Source: Pontibacillus salipaludis
Lineage (GTDB): Bacteria > Bacillota > Bacilli > Bacillales > BH030062
Direction: 5' to 3'
NCBI RefSeq assembly: GCF_014642405.1
Contig: NZ_BMIN01000004.1
Coordinates: forward strand, 186,001-250,000
Length of the DNA: 64,000 bases
Made by a program: the position numbers and the translations under genes. This document shows positions 8,816-17,583 of this stretch, one piece after another (position 1 is the stretch's first letter; every line of letters begins with the position of its first letter). Under the pieces are notes generated by a model. It searched no databases, was not told the origin of the DNA, and was given only the letters and a program-made list of their open reading frames with translations.

Positions 8816-8988
8816 ATTCTCTCAAATTCTAGTCTCCAAGATTACTACCCACATCTTAAACAAGCTTGATATAAAAATTAACAACATTACACTTTAACAG
8901 AGCTAAGTAAAAAAGAACCCCTTCAAAGGTATATCAGCGTCGCTCTGTCGAATATACTAGTACGAATAAGTGGACAAGGTGGGACATT

Positions 8989-9621
8989 ATGAATATCTTC
9001 TTTAGTTACATATTACTCGGACTTTCTTTATCTGCACCTATGGGGCCGATCAATGCCGCTCAGTTAGATAAAGGAATTCGATTTGGTTTTTGGCATGCCT
9101 GGCTTGTGGGAGTTGGGGGCATGTTCGCAGATGGGATATTTATGTTGCTTATTTATTTTGGGGTGGCTCAATTCATTGATACGCCTCTTTTAAGAGCCTT
9201 TTTGTGGTCATTTGGTTTTTTTGTTCTTTGTTACACCGGAATTGAGAGTATTGTAAAATCAAAATCTCCTTCAGTAGAACGTCAGGAAACACGAGGGGAA
9301 ACGCTTGGGAAGTCGTTTCGGACAGGCTTCTTAATGGCTATCTCTAACCCATTAAGCATTTTGTTCTGGCTTGGGATTTACGGTTCTATACTAGCTCAAA
9401 CCACGGATCAATATGGTCCTTATCAACTGCTCCTTTACAGCCTTGGCATCTTTCTCGGCATTACGATCTGGGATATCACGATGGCGGGACTCGCGACAGG
9501 CACACGCCGGCTTGTGAGCTCAGGGGTTCAACGTGTTATATCTATACTATCTGGTGTTGTATTAATCGGATTCGGTCTTTACTTCGGAGTACAGGCGTTT
9601 CGTCTTATGTTTGGAGTATAG
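8989..9621 (+). CDS. LysE/RhtB family exporter
   Basis: 210-residue inner-membrane translocator with six predicted transmembrane segments. The N-terminal LLGLSLSAPMGPINAAQL is the LysE-family hallmark (PxGP) and the C-terminal half contains GFLMAISNPLSILFWLGI, the second conserved NP motif. Family members export amino acids such as lysine, arginine, threonine or homoserine lactone. A GGTGGGACATT ribosome site precedes the ATG. The downstream YqcI/YcgG gene starts about 60-70 bp later in the same direction, so they may be cotranscribed. Confidence 0.88.
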   Translation: MNIFFSYILLGLSLSAPMGPINAAQLDKGIRFGFWHAWLVGVGGMFADGIFMLLIYFGVAQFIDTPLLRAFLWSFGFFVLCYTGIESIVKSKSPSVERQETRGETLGKSFRTGFLMAISNPLSILFWLGIYGSILAQTTDQYGPYQLLLYSLGIFLGITIWDITMAGLATGTRRLVSSGVQRVISILSGVVLIGFGLYFGVQAFRLMFGV

Positions 9622-9679
9622 ACAGACACCCATTCTCCCTCTCCTTAATAGGATAACCGTGTAAATCCTTAAGGAGAGG

Positions 9680-10450
9680 TTGTTTATAGAAGTGAATTTA
9701 TATACAAAGAGCTGGATAGAGAGAAATAATCATGAGCTAGAAAGTTGGCAACAAGACGCCTATCTTGACTTCTCTTCAATGCTTTTGAACGAGAAAAAAC
9801 CTTACCCCTGCGTCCCAGGAAAACAAGGGTTTGTGGGTGACATGTTACGCTTTGGTTTTGTTAAAGACATCACTTGTAAAGAAAGCGCTATTCATATTGC
9901 TAACCTGCTGAAAGAATACGGCCCCATTTCAAGAGAAACAGGAATGTATGCCTCACTCGTAATTCTATCTGATTCGAGAGATCTAGAACGTAACCGCACT
10001 TCCGTTGAAGAGTATGAAGAGATATTCTGGACACTTCTTAGCGATATACACAAAGTCGACGAAGCGCCTTGGCCCGAGGGCATTCCAAAAGACCCTCATC
10101 ACACGGCTTGGGAATTTTGTTTTAACGGAGAACCCTATTTCGCGTTTTGCGCAACGCCTGCTCATACTTCTAGAAAAAGCAGACATTCCCCCTACTTTTT
10201 ACTAGCTTTTCAACCGAGATGGGTTTTCGATCAAATTAATGCCTCTACGACTCTTGGGCAAAAGTTAAAGAAAGTGATTCGTAAACGTCTTGTAGATTAC
10301 GATGAAATGGAAGCGCACCCGAGCCTGATGTGGTACGGCCAAGAAGAGAATTACGAATGGAAACAATACTTCCTCCGTGATGATGATACAACCCCATCAC
10401 AATGCCCGTTTATGAGGATGAAGAACAAGCTAAAAAGCATACGCCATTAG
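9680..10450 (+). CDS. YqcI/YcgG family protein (GntA-like, possible heme N-hydroxylase)
   Basis: About 256 residues. The family (FPC/CPF-motif proteins) is recognised from the YPCVPGKQGF near residues 36-45, HTAWEFCFNGEPYFAFCATPAHTSRKSRHS (about 135-164) and the CPF close to the end (SQCPFMRM). GntA, a heme-dependent enzyme hydroxylating a guanidino nitrogen in guanitoxin synthesis, belongs to this family; whether this member binds heme is unknown. The longest frame starts at TTG 9680 only 3 bases after AAGGAG; the GTG at 9692, 12 bases after GAGG, is an alternative. Neighbours include a LysE exporter, an amino-acid permease and a guanidine-modifying-fold enzyme. Confidence 0.72.
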   Translation: MFIEVNLYTKSWIERNNHELESWQQDAYLDFSSMLLNEKKPYPCVPGKQGFVGDMLRFGFVKDITCKESAIHIANLLKEYGPISRETGMYASLVILSDSRDLERNRTSVEEYEEIFWTLLSDIHKVDEAPWPEGIPKDPHHTAWEFCFNGEPYFAFCATPAHTSRKSRHSPYFLLAFQPRWVFDQINASTTLGQKLKKVIRKRLVDYDEMEAHPSLMWYGQEENYEWKQYFLRDDDTTPSQCPFMRMKNKLKSIRH

Positions 10451-10472
10451 CTACCTTTAAACCTGTCATGCT

Positions 10473-10559
10473 TGGTGGAAAGGGGGCTTTTACAGGACTA
10501 CTGTCCTTTGTGTTGAGAACCAAGGATTTTTGTTCAGTTGTTCTCCCCCCTTTCCACCA
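10473..10559. repeat. Long spaced palindrome between convergent genes
   Basis: TGGTGGAAAGGGGG (10473-10486) and CCCCCTTTCCACCA (10546-10559) are perfectly complementary 14-bp arms around a 59-bp centre; the centre holds AGGAC..GTCCT and GAGAAC..GTTCTC style smaller pairings. It differs from the CPR core. It may act as a bidirectional terminator or be a separate small palindromic element. Confidence 0.6.
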
Positions 10560-10602
10560 CTTATAGGTTCTTCTTGCGCTATTTCCTCATGAAACGCCTT
10601 CA

Positions 10603-11904
10603 CTACCCTCGTCTTCTTTCCTTTAACCAAGTAGCACTTGCGATTAAAAATAAAAAGAGAAGGCTGACAAAGAAACCTTTTCTGCTAATAGGATCCCATA
10701 ATGTGCCTGTAATAGCTCCTACTATAAGCACGTAAGAAAATATAAATAAAATCGTATCCTTTAACCCTTTGGCCATTAACTTTCTATACGAAAAAAGGAT
10801 GAAAATCCACGTATACAAAAGCATAAGTCCAGCAGCGGTAGTCACATACTCAAATAACTTCCCTGGCAACAGTAATGCGATGATAATGGAGACAATCACC
10901 ACGAGCGTTATCAACGTAAAAGCCGGAAGTGGCACATTCCACTTCCCCTCTTTTGCAAACAACTTGGGCGCATCTCCCTCTTCCGCTAGCGTAACGAGCA
11001 TGGTTGTTACAGCATACAAAGATGCGACCATCGTTGAGAAGCCGGCTATAATAAGAACCCCATTAAACGCATGAGAAACAAACGGCAAATCGTAACGTGC
11101 AAGTGACGTTAAAAATGGACTTTCATCAGCATTAACAGATGATAATGGAGTGAGCTTTACGACTAAGAATATGGATAAGACATAGAGTCCCGTTAACGCG
11201 GCCAACATAATCTTCCCCGATTTTGGAGCATCTCCTGGATCTTTCATTTCCTTTGCCATCAACCCCATCACTTCAATCCCACCAAAAGCATAAAAGGCAT
11301 AGACCAGCGCTCCCCATAAACCTATTGCACCGTTTGCAAAAAGAGACGTTTTCCCGGACCGATCCATCGGCTTCCCCATTTCAATCAGCCCAAACAAAGC
11401 AGCACCTGCTATAATGACAAACATTAAAATTGCGGCTACTTTCATGACTCCAAATATGTTTTCCATCTTTTCAACCTTCTCTACCCCAAGCAAAATGACG
11501 AAAAGGCCAAGTCCTGAAAAAACAGCTGAAAAAACCCATAATGGAATAGAAGGAAACCAGAACTGAGCAAAAATTCCAAGAGCCGTAAGCTGGCTCCCCA
11601 TAATAAGCATTTCTGAAGACCAGTATACCCAGCCGTTACTAAATCCCGCCCAGTTCCCGTATGCTTGCTTTGCATATGTACGGAAAGAGCCCTTTTCAGG
11701 GTGATGAGCTGTCAACTTGGCCAAGGATTGAAATACAATATAGGTGGCCATACCAGCTAGAAGATAAGCCAATAAAACAGACCAACCTGCTTTCTGTATG
11801 CTAATACTTGCACCTAAAAAATACCCCGTACCTATGATACACCCAACCCCAATCAGTGACATTTGCCACCAGGTTAAATGCCCTTCCTTAGCTTCTTTAC
11901 TCAC
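10603..11904 (-). CDS. APC superfamily amino-acid permease (AAT family)
   Basis: 433-residue integral membrane transporter with about 12 segments. It starts with LTWWQMSLIGVGCIIGTGYFLG, the substrate-site motif of the amino-acid transporter family, and continues with KGSFRTYAKQAYGNWAGFSNGWVYW. The family imports GABA, basic or aromatic amino acids, or branched-chain ones by proton symport. The start is GTG at 11904 behind AAGGGGTG. It is divergent from the amidinotransferase-fold gene at 12037 and convergent with the YqcI/YcgG gene. Substrate not determined. Confidence 0.87.
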   Translation of the reverse strand: MSKEAKEGHLTWWQMSLIGVGCIIGTGYFLGASISIQKAGWSVLLAYLLAGMATYIVFQSLAKLTAHHPEKGSFRTYAKQAYGNWAGFSNGWVYWSSEMLIMGSQLTALGIFAQFWFPSIPLWVFSAVFSGLGLFVILLGVEKVEKMENIFGVMKVAAILMFVIIAGAALFGLIEMGKPMDRSGKTSLFANGAIGLWGALVYAFYAFGGIEVMGLMAKEMKDPGDAPKSGKIMLAALTGLYVLSIFLVVKLTPLSSVNADESPFLTSLARYDLPFVSHAFNGVLIIAGFSTMVASLYAVTTMLVTLAEEGDAPKLFAKEGKWNVPLPAFTLITLVVIVSIIIALLLPGKLFEYVTTAAGLMLLYTWIFILFSYRKLMAKGLKDTILFIFSYVLIVGAITGTLWDPISRKGFFVSLLFLFLIASATWLKERRRG

Positions 11905-12036
11905 ATTTTCACCCCTTCCTCATACGGATTGTTTTAGTTTTAGATAAACAACTAAGAATATGTGTCTTAGGAATGAAATTAACTTTTAAGGCAATAGTAA
12001 AGAGCAGAAGAAACCACGTAATGGGAGGGACATCAT

Positions 12037-12981
12037 ATGGATATTACGACTAACTGCTGGAATGAGTACGACGAATTAAAGACCGTACTCGTTTGTTCAC
12101 CTTCAGCATTGGACGTTCCAGACGCCCAAACAGCTACAGATGTGCAATGGGAAAAGCCTGTTGACCAAACGAAAGCACACGAGCACTTTCATAACCTTGT
12201 TCATGCTATGGAGAATCACGGCATTAACGTTTTGGACTATTCAAAGTATTTATCCCGCCAAGACGCATTACTTAGTCAGCAATTAATTAATCGATTCTTT
12301 GTTCGTGATCTAGCGTGTGTATTTGGTAACACCATCCTACCTGGTGAAGCTGGCACATCTATGAGAAGACCAGAGTACGTGCAGTCTCATTTCCTCTTCC
12401 TTGACTGGTTTGGTCCTGATCGCTTTAAAGTACAAGCTAATAACAAAGGAAATGCTTTAGAATATGGGGATGTCTTTATCTTGAATAAAGACGCCATACT
12501 CATTAATACTGGACTTCGCACTAGCTATGAAGCGATTCAAGCCTTAAAAGACCACATATTTAATGCTGGATTCTCTGAAATTGGAATCATTGATCTTCCG
12601 AGAAGACCAGATACTCTTCATCTAGACATGAATAGTAATGTAGCTGCTCAGGACGTATTCATTGCAAAAAGCTACATGAGGTATTTGCCGATCCAAGTGT
12701 TAACCGATAAACATTCTAGTTATCAAATGATGCAGGAATTCCTGAACCGGCACGGATATGATGTAGAGTGGACTAATGACGTTAAACATACGGTTGCTGA
12801 TATTAATTTCCTTAACCTTGATCCGGAAACGATCCTGATTAGCACGAAAGCGAACAAAAAGATTCTCAAAAACCATCCAAAGTTAAAGAAGAAGAAGCTC
12901 GTTGAAATTGAGGTTGATGAATTAGAAAAAGGTGGCGGAGGAATAAGGTGTATGACGCTACCATTTGAAAGAAAGTCATAA
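12037..12981 (+). CDS. Arginine deiminase / amidinotransferase-fold protein
   Basis: 314-residue five-bladed (pentein) guanidine-modifying enzyme. Family residues are visible: FVRDLACVFGN near 89-99, LEYGDVFIL near 147-155, RRPDTLHLDMN near 188-198 with the catalytic His, and a C-terminal GGGGIRCMTLP near 299-309 with the nucleophilic Cys. These match the His and Cys of dimethylarginine dimethylaminohydrolase, arginine deiminase and amidinotransferases. Similar genes in Bacillus (ykgA) have no firm role. RBS GGGAGGG. Single gene ending at a terminator shared with the converging symporter gene. Substrate is a guradually undefined guanidino compound; only the catalytic class is inferred. Confidence 0.8.
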   Translation: MDITTNCWNEYDELKTVLVCSPSALDVPDAQTATDVQWEKPVDQTKAHEHFHNLVHAMENHGINVLDYSKYLSRQDALLSQQLINRFFVRDLACVFGNTILPGEAGTSMRRPEYVQSHFLFLDWFGPDRFKVQANNKGNALEYGDVFILNKDAILINTGLRTSYEAIQALKDHIFNAGFSEIGIIDLPRRPDTLHLDMNSNVAAQDVFIAKSYMRYLPIQVLTDKHSSYQMMQEFLNRHGYDVEWTNDVKHTVADINFLNLDPETILISTKANKKILKNHPKLKKKKLVEIEVDELEKGGGGIRCMTLPFERKS

Positions 12982-12982
12982 A

Positions 12983-13017
12983 AAAGCCAGGCTCTCCTAT
13001 AAAGAGAACCTGGCTTT
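12983..13017. terminator. Bidirectional terminator
   Basis: AAAGCCAGG-TCTC and GAGA-CCTGGCTTT arms between the convergent pentein and symporter genes, with A and T tracts on either side. Confidence 0.85.
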
Positions 13018-13023
13018 AATTTC

Positions 13024-14256
13024 TTAAGCAGAGGCTTTACTTTCATGCTTCTTCTCCGTTTGATTAATAATAGATGTTCCTACTAGGTCGCCTGTTACGT
13101 TAAGTGCAGTCGCACCCATACCCACAAGAACATCAATGGAGGCTAGAACGGCTACAGCTTCCATCGGTAATCCAACTTGAGTGAACACAGTGGCAATCAT
13201 CACTATACCAGCGCCTGGGACGCCTGCTGTACCAATTGATGCAAGAGTACCAATAATGACGATCATGAGCATGCTAGTGAATCCAAGCGTAGTATCCGTA
13301 TAGTTTGCTGCAAAGACTGCTGATACAGCAATACGAATCGCAGCACCATCCATGTTAATGGTTGCTCCTAGAGGGAGACTGAAACCATAAAGGCTCTTTG
13401 ATAATCCTAAACGGCTAGCCGCATTTAAGGTAACAGGTAACGTACCTGAACTACTTTGCGTAACAAACGCGGTAATCATTGGTGTTCGAGCCTGAGAGAA
13501 GAACTCTTTTGGACTCATCTTGAATACAACCATTAAGATCGTATAAAGGACAATTTGTACGAGAATAGCTACATACAATACAAGTACCATATTTCCAAGC
13601 GAGAGGATTGTATCGATCCCTTGGCTTCCGACTGTCTGAGCAATAATCGCAAAGATTCCAATTGGGATATACTGAAGAATCACATTCATAACCTTAAATG
13701 TTGCTTCATTCAATCCATTGAATAGCTTATACACATGCTCTCCAAGTTCACCATATTCATCTGAGTTACGAAGTGTTGAAATGGCAATACCAAAGACAAG
13801 TGAAGTAAATATGATACCCAGTAAGTTCATTTCAGAGAATGCTGTTACAATATTCGTTGGGACAATATTCAGTAACACACTAGCTATACCTGGGTGTTCA
13901 TTAGCCTCGATGGTCTCATTTGTATCAACAGAAACCCCTGAACCAGGATCAAATAAACTTGCTACAAGCAGCCCGACTGTAATCGCTAACGCAGACGTCG
14001 CCACATAGTAAAGGAACATTTTCCCTCCCATGCGTCCTAAGTTGCTTGCACGCGTTTGGTTTACTCCTACAATTAATGTAAAGAATATGAGCGGAATGAT
14101 GATAAATTGTAATAAACGCATTAATAAGTCACCGAGTGGTGACAATACAGATGTTTGTTCACCAAAGATCAAACCTACGATAATACCTATTATAAGTGCT
14201 ACTGTTATCTTTAGAATTAGAGATGCGTTTACGTACCCTTTAAATAATCGACCCAT
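13024..14256 (-). CDS. Dicarboxylate/amino acid:cation symporter (DAACS, GltP/GltT type)
   Basis: 410-residue membrane symporter importing glutamate, aspartate or C4-dicarboxylates (TcyP-like cystine carriers are in the same family). The reentrant-loop signature SSSGTLPVTL and the transmembrane-7 motif GATINMDGAA are both present, with NxxD-type GATALNVTGDLVG near the end. A frame extends upstream to 14295, but the ATG at 14256 has a strong GAGGAGGGAGCTT site and starts the conserved MGRLFKGYV, so I use it. Monocistronic, with more than 350 bp of upstream space. Confidence 0.92.
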   Translation of the reverse strand: MGRLFKGYVNASLILKITVALIIGIIVGLIFGEQTSVLSPLGDLLMRLLQFIIIPLIFFTLIVGVNQTRASNLGRMGGKMFLYYVATSALAITVGLLVASLFDPGSGVSVDTNETIEANEHPGIASVLLNIVPTNIVTAFSEMNLLGIIFTSLVFGIAISTLRNSDEYGELGEHVYKLFNGLNEATFKVMNVILQYIPIGIFAIIAQTVGSQGIDTILSLGNMVLVLYVAILVQIVLYTILMVVFKMSPKEFFSQARTPMITAFVTQSSSGTLPVTLNAASRLGLSKSLYGFSLPLGATINMDGAAIRIAVSAVFAANYTDTTLGFTSMLMIVIIGTLASIGTAGVPGAGIVMIATVFTQVGLPMEAVAVLASIDVLVGMGATALNVTGDLVGTSIINQTEKKHESKASA

Positions 14257-14613
14257 AAGCTCCCTCCTCTTTCTATTTATTATTATTCCTATCATTTTAA
14301 TCGGCTTTAACGGTTATTAAACTTACTAGATTTCTTCCGAATTGTCAAAGGTTTGTTTTTCCATGCCCTCGCATTTATTCACAGCAACCACAGTCGCTTC
14401 CGAACCACTCTTAGTGTAGCAATTCACTGATTAAAGTTAAATGTAAATGCTTAGAATGCATACATCTCGAATTCTAAATTGATTCATACCTGAAAAGGGC
14501 AGCTATTAGAAAAGGCACAAGTTCTCCTATTAGAGACTTGCGCCTTTCCTACAAACATTCATACTCGTATTCATAATAGTAGTTCGGAACGATCTTGCAT
14601 CCCTCTTACTACT
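14257..14613. other. Intergenic region between symporter and MMPL genes
   Basis: About 357 bp without a convincing gene. It holds the upstream region of the symporter gene and a terminator for the MMPL gene at 14510-14548; no repeat family member is seen. Confidence 0.6.
14510..14548 (-). terminator. Terminator of the MMPL transporter gene
   Basis: AAAGGCACAAG..CTC pairs with GAG..CTTGCGCCTTT, preceded on the plus strand by an A tract (U tract of the minus-strand transcript). Confidence 0.65.
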
Positions 14614-16770
14614 TTAATTAGATTGTCTTTCTTTTTTCAATTTGTTTGCACGTTCTTTCTTAAACGGGAACCACCAGTTTAATTCACCAAGTAGCTTCAT
14701 AAGACTTGGAACCAGCAACAGTCGAATAATGGTAGCATCAATAAATATAGCGATGGCAATGCCGATTCCGATCTGTTTGACTGGCATTACATTTGTAAAG
14801 GCAAATGCTCCTGTAATAACAATCATAATCAGGGCAGCAGAGGTGATGATTTTACTCGTATTCGCAAGGCCTTCTACTGTAGAATAATGATTATCCTTTG
14901 TTTCCTGGTAGAATTCATGGATTCTTGAAATGAGAAACACTTCATAGTCCATACTCAAACCGAAAACCAGGCTAAAGACTAATACAGGAAGAACCAATGC
15001 AATATCCGCTTCCTCAAGACCAAACAAGCCATTTTGGAATAAGAGCACAAGTACCCCGAATGTTGAGGTCAGTCCGATTACATTCATGAAAATGGCCTTC
15101 AGTGGAATCAGGATGGACTTGAAAGCGAGCATCAGAATAGTGAACGTAGACCCTAGAATAATCGCAACGCTAATGCCAACCTTGTCGTAAATTTCATCAT
15201 AAATTTCCTGATTGAACTTTGGCTGTCCTCCGATACGGACGTCTGCACTCCAATCTTTCTCATTCCATTCCCGCATTAAGTCTTGAGCTTCATCCGTATC
15301 CGCTTCTGTATCAAGTGTGACCGGAATCAACAATTGTTCATCTTGAACAAATCGATTAATAGCAGGTTCTAATTGACTCTTCATTTGTTCCTGCTTGAGT
15401 GCTTGGAACAATTCTCCACTAGACTCAATATCACTCACACTAAACAAGGTAGAGACAGAGGTGACCAGATCTTCAGAAGCTACTTCTTCTTTCAATTGTT
15501 CCCAAGTATCTAATCCTTCCTTACTTAACCAGTCTCCGTTTCGGTTCGCAATAAGGTAAACTTGACTCTGCTCCGGAGATAAAAATTCTTCCTCGATGCT
15601 TTCATAAGCCACCCTTGAATCGTAACTTTCAGGCAAGGACTCAATCGTTGGAATAGAAAGGTTCATATTCTGAATAGGTAGAATCCCTACAATTAACACT
15701 CCAAACGCCACTATGGAAACAATGATTGGACGTTTCATCACCCATTTTGCAAACGTACGCCATCGTCCTACAGAGGATTGGTCCACTTTAATAACCTTCC
15801 ACTTATTTATACGATGACCAAGCAAGAATAAGATAGACGGTAGAAGCGTCAAGGCTGTTAATACAGCAATAAATACAACAACCATTCCCCCAAGGGCAAT
15901 CGTTTGAAAGATATCAATTTGAATCACCATCATAGCTCCAAGACCAATGAACACACACATAGCTGAAAAGATGATGGAACGACCAGCTGTTAGAATGGTT
16001 GTGCGGATCGCATCAGCCGGATCTTTCGATAGAAGTTCCTCACGATAACGATTGATAAATAACAAAGCGAAATCAATACTTAAAGCGAGACCGACCATCG
16101 GTACAACATTTAGAAGAAATACAGACAAGTTAACGCTATCCCCAATAAGCGTAAGTACACCAAAAGCTAACACAACCGTTACCCCACCAACGATAACGGG
16201 CACAATAGAGGCCACTACGCTACCGAATGCGAACAATAATACAAGCAAGGCAACCGGAAGACCTATAAGTTCTGCCGTCTTTAAATCATCTTGACTCGCC
16301 TTATTAATATCCTCAGAGATCACAGGAGCACCAGTAACCGATACACCTGAATAACGATTAGCAATTGAACGTACTTCTTTGATAACTGCCTTCATATCTT
16401 CAGGCTCTTCTTCCATATTCAAAGACGCATAAGCCACATCTTCCTTCAACATGGATTCATCATCTAAAGGTGAAGATACCGATGTAACTTCAGAAACATC
16501 TTTGGCTTCATCTAATACGTCTGTAATCGTTCCCTGTATCTCTCCTTCCCCCTCATCCTCAAATAACAAAAGAATAGAAGACTTCGGAAAACCAAATTGT
16601 TCATTAAGCGTCTCTTCTACTTCCTCGTACTCACCTGAAGTACGAAACCCATCCCCTTCAAGTTTTGAAGCCAAGTCCAACGCAAAATAACCAAACACAA
16701 TAACAATAGCTAACCAAAAGAAAAGCAGCCCTTTATTTGCTTTAACAATGGCAGAGGCAATCGAATTCAT
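14614..16770 (-). CDS. MMPL/RND-type membrane exporter (YdgH-like)
   Basis: 718-residue transporter with two repeats of about six membrane segments, each following a large extracytoplasmic loop (residues about 30-165 and 370-530). The MMPL signature is FALLFINRYREEL after the first SIDFALLF helix and a mirrored FGLSMDYEVFLISRIHE in the second half; the paired Asp-containing SIDF/SMDY segments are the proton relay. Members export lipids or drugs. RBS AAGGAG precedes the ATG. No TetR/MarR regulator is adjacent. The short loops make a lipid-specific role uncertain. Confidence 0.9.
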   Translation of the reverse strand: MNSIASAIVKANKGLLFFWLAIVIVFGYFALDLASKLEGDGFRTSGEYEEVEETLNEQFGFPKSSILLLFEDEGEGEIQGTITDVLDEAKDVSEVTSVSSPLDDESMLKEDVAYASLNMEEEPEDMKAVIKEVRSIANRYSGVSVTGAPVISEDINKASQDDLKTAELIGLPVALLVLLFAFGSVVASIVPVIVGGVTVVLAFGVLTLIGDSVNLSVFLLNVVPMVGLALSIDFALLFINRYREELLSKDPADAIRTTILTAGRSIIFSAMCVFIGLGAMMVIQIDIFQTIALGGMVVVFIAVLTALTLLPSILFLLGHRINKWKVIKVDQSSVGRWRTFAKWVMKRPIIVSIVAFGVLIVGILPIQNMNLSIPTIESLPESYDSRVAYESIEEEFLSPEQSQVYLIANRNGDWLSKEGLDTWEQLKEEVASEDLVTSVSTLFSVSDIESSGELFQALKQEQMKSQLEPAINRFVQDEQLLIPVTLDTEADTDEAQDLMREWNEKDWSADVRIGGQPKFNQEIYDEIYDKVGISVAIILGSTFTILMLAFKSILIPLKAIFMNVIGLTSTFGVLVLLFQNGLFGLEEADIALVLPVLVFSLVFGLSMDYEVFLISRIHEFYQETKDNHYSTVEGLANTSKIITSAALIMIVITGAFAFTNVMPVKQIGIGIAIAIFIDATIIRLLLVPSLMKLLGELNWWFPFKKERANKLKKERQSN

Positions 16771-16928
16771 AACACCTGCTCCTTTATACTCGTATGTAAA
16801 ATAGTACTTCTTACCTTATTGTATACTGTTTGCACGTGATTGAGAATTTTAAAGGGTTATTCATTATACATTCACTCGCACTACCTCCTAAGTCCTTAAT
16901 GGACAAAATGAGACACTTTAGTGTGAAT

Positions 16929-17224
16929 GGGGCCATTACAATGTGGGGCTTGGGCATTCTAGGGGACAACTCGCTTTCCTGCGGGGAGCTGGCAAGCCTC
17001 CTCGTTCGCTAGCGCTCTCTTCGGGGTCTCCCCTAGATTTAAAGCGCAGGAGTGGTGCCTAGGACCGTACGGATAAGGCAGCTTTTTGGAAAAGGCGATT
17101 AGCCTTTGGAAAAAAGATGGCTTATCTCGCTAGGTCCTCCACTCCGGAACTGGATAGGCTCCTTATCCCGCGGGAGTTTCGTGGTCCCCTAGCATGCCCT
17201 GACGATAAGTGGATGAACGGCCCC
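16929..17224 (-). repeat. CPR element R6 (reverse), carries insert A
   Basis: Outer arms GGGGCCATT (16929-16937) and AACGGCCCC (17216-17224) pair at 8 of 9 positions; inner arms GGGCATTCTAGGGGAC (16952-16967) and GTCCCCTAGCATGCCC (17184-17199) pair with one mismatch. A 121-bp insert A divides the core. Upstream GAGACACTTTA resembles the flank of R1. Confidence 0.87.
17036..17156 (-). repeat. Insert A module inside CPR R6
   Basis: Reverse-complement homologue of 8583-8705, located at the same GAGCC/TAGG junction. Arm bases differ in a compensated way: GGAGTGG/CCACTCC here versus GGCGTGG/CCACGCC, and ATAAG/CTTAT here versus ACAAG/CTTGT. Shared hallmarks are GGACCTAGCGAGA and CCGTACGGTCCTAGGCACCA. 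Confidence 0.82.
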
Positions 17225-17240
17225 TACTACTGATTTTGGC

Positions 17241-17422
17241 ACGTTTCCTTAAAGTCTAATATGAAAAGGTGGTTTGGGAAACTGCGAGACTCCTGCGGGA
17301 AGAAGAGTTAGACGAGACCCCGGAGGGCACGCTTTTTTGCCCGAGGAGGCTCGACAGCTCGCCCGCGGAAAGGGAGCTGTTTCCCAGACCACCTTACACC
17401 TCACCAAAGCTAAAGGAAACGT
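17241..17422 (+). repeat. CPR element R7 (forward)
   Basis: Outer arms ACGTTTCCTT (17241-17250) and AAGGAAACGT (17413-17422) pair 10/10; compared with R2, the G of GTTTCCGTT is missing together with the matching C of the partner. Inner arms AAGGTGGTTTGGGAAAC (17266-17282) and GTTTCCCAGACCACCTT (17379-17395) pair with a single T-G wobble. Confidence 0.88.
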
Positions 17423-17583
17423 CTCTCCATCTATCGCAAACTAAACCATTTCGAATGTTTAGTCACCATAATCATTACACTTTTCAACAAGAGCCCATCA
17501 TAAGTAACTTTATGGTGCACAAACGGGTAGACTATATAATATAAGACTCATTATATCGCCATTTTAAGAAAGGAGCTTATTGC

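Larger units (their letters stand above)
8302..8904. repeat. Composite repeat locus, homologous to 59216-59782
   Basis: Both ends resemble the 59-kb locus. The left ends share TGTTTATTGTT, ATTTTCATTTA, the CCATA hairpin and a CTCGA(G/A)GTTG motif (8302-8373 versus 59216-59275). The right ends share CAAGCTTG, ATTAACAACATTA and CTTTAACAGAGC (8853-8904 versus 59732-59782). The interior holds the inverted CPR pair R4/R5. The larger unit of about 0.57-0.6 kb is therefore probably the true repeat, with CPRs as its inner parts. No protein-coding gene is seen in this intergenic stretch. Confidence 0.7.

Noticed and set aside
14257-14613. Small RNA or additional gene between symporter and MMPL genes
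   Set aside because: Only a terminator hairpin and AT-rich sequence are visible; no open frame with a ribosome site.
16830-17544. Short plus-strand open frames over CPR R6/R7
   Set aside because: Entirely within palindromic repeats with no coding signals.
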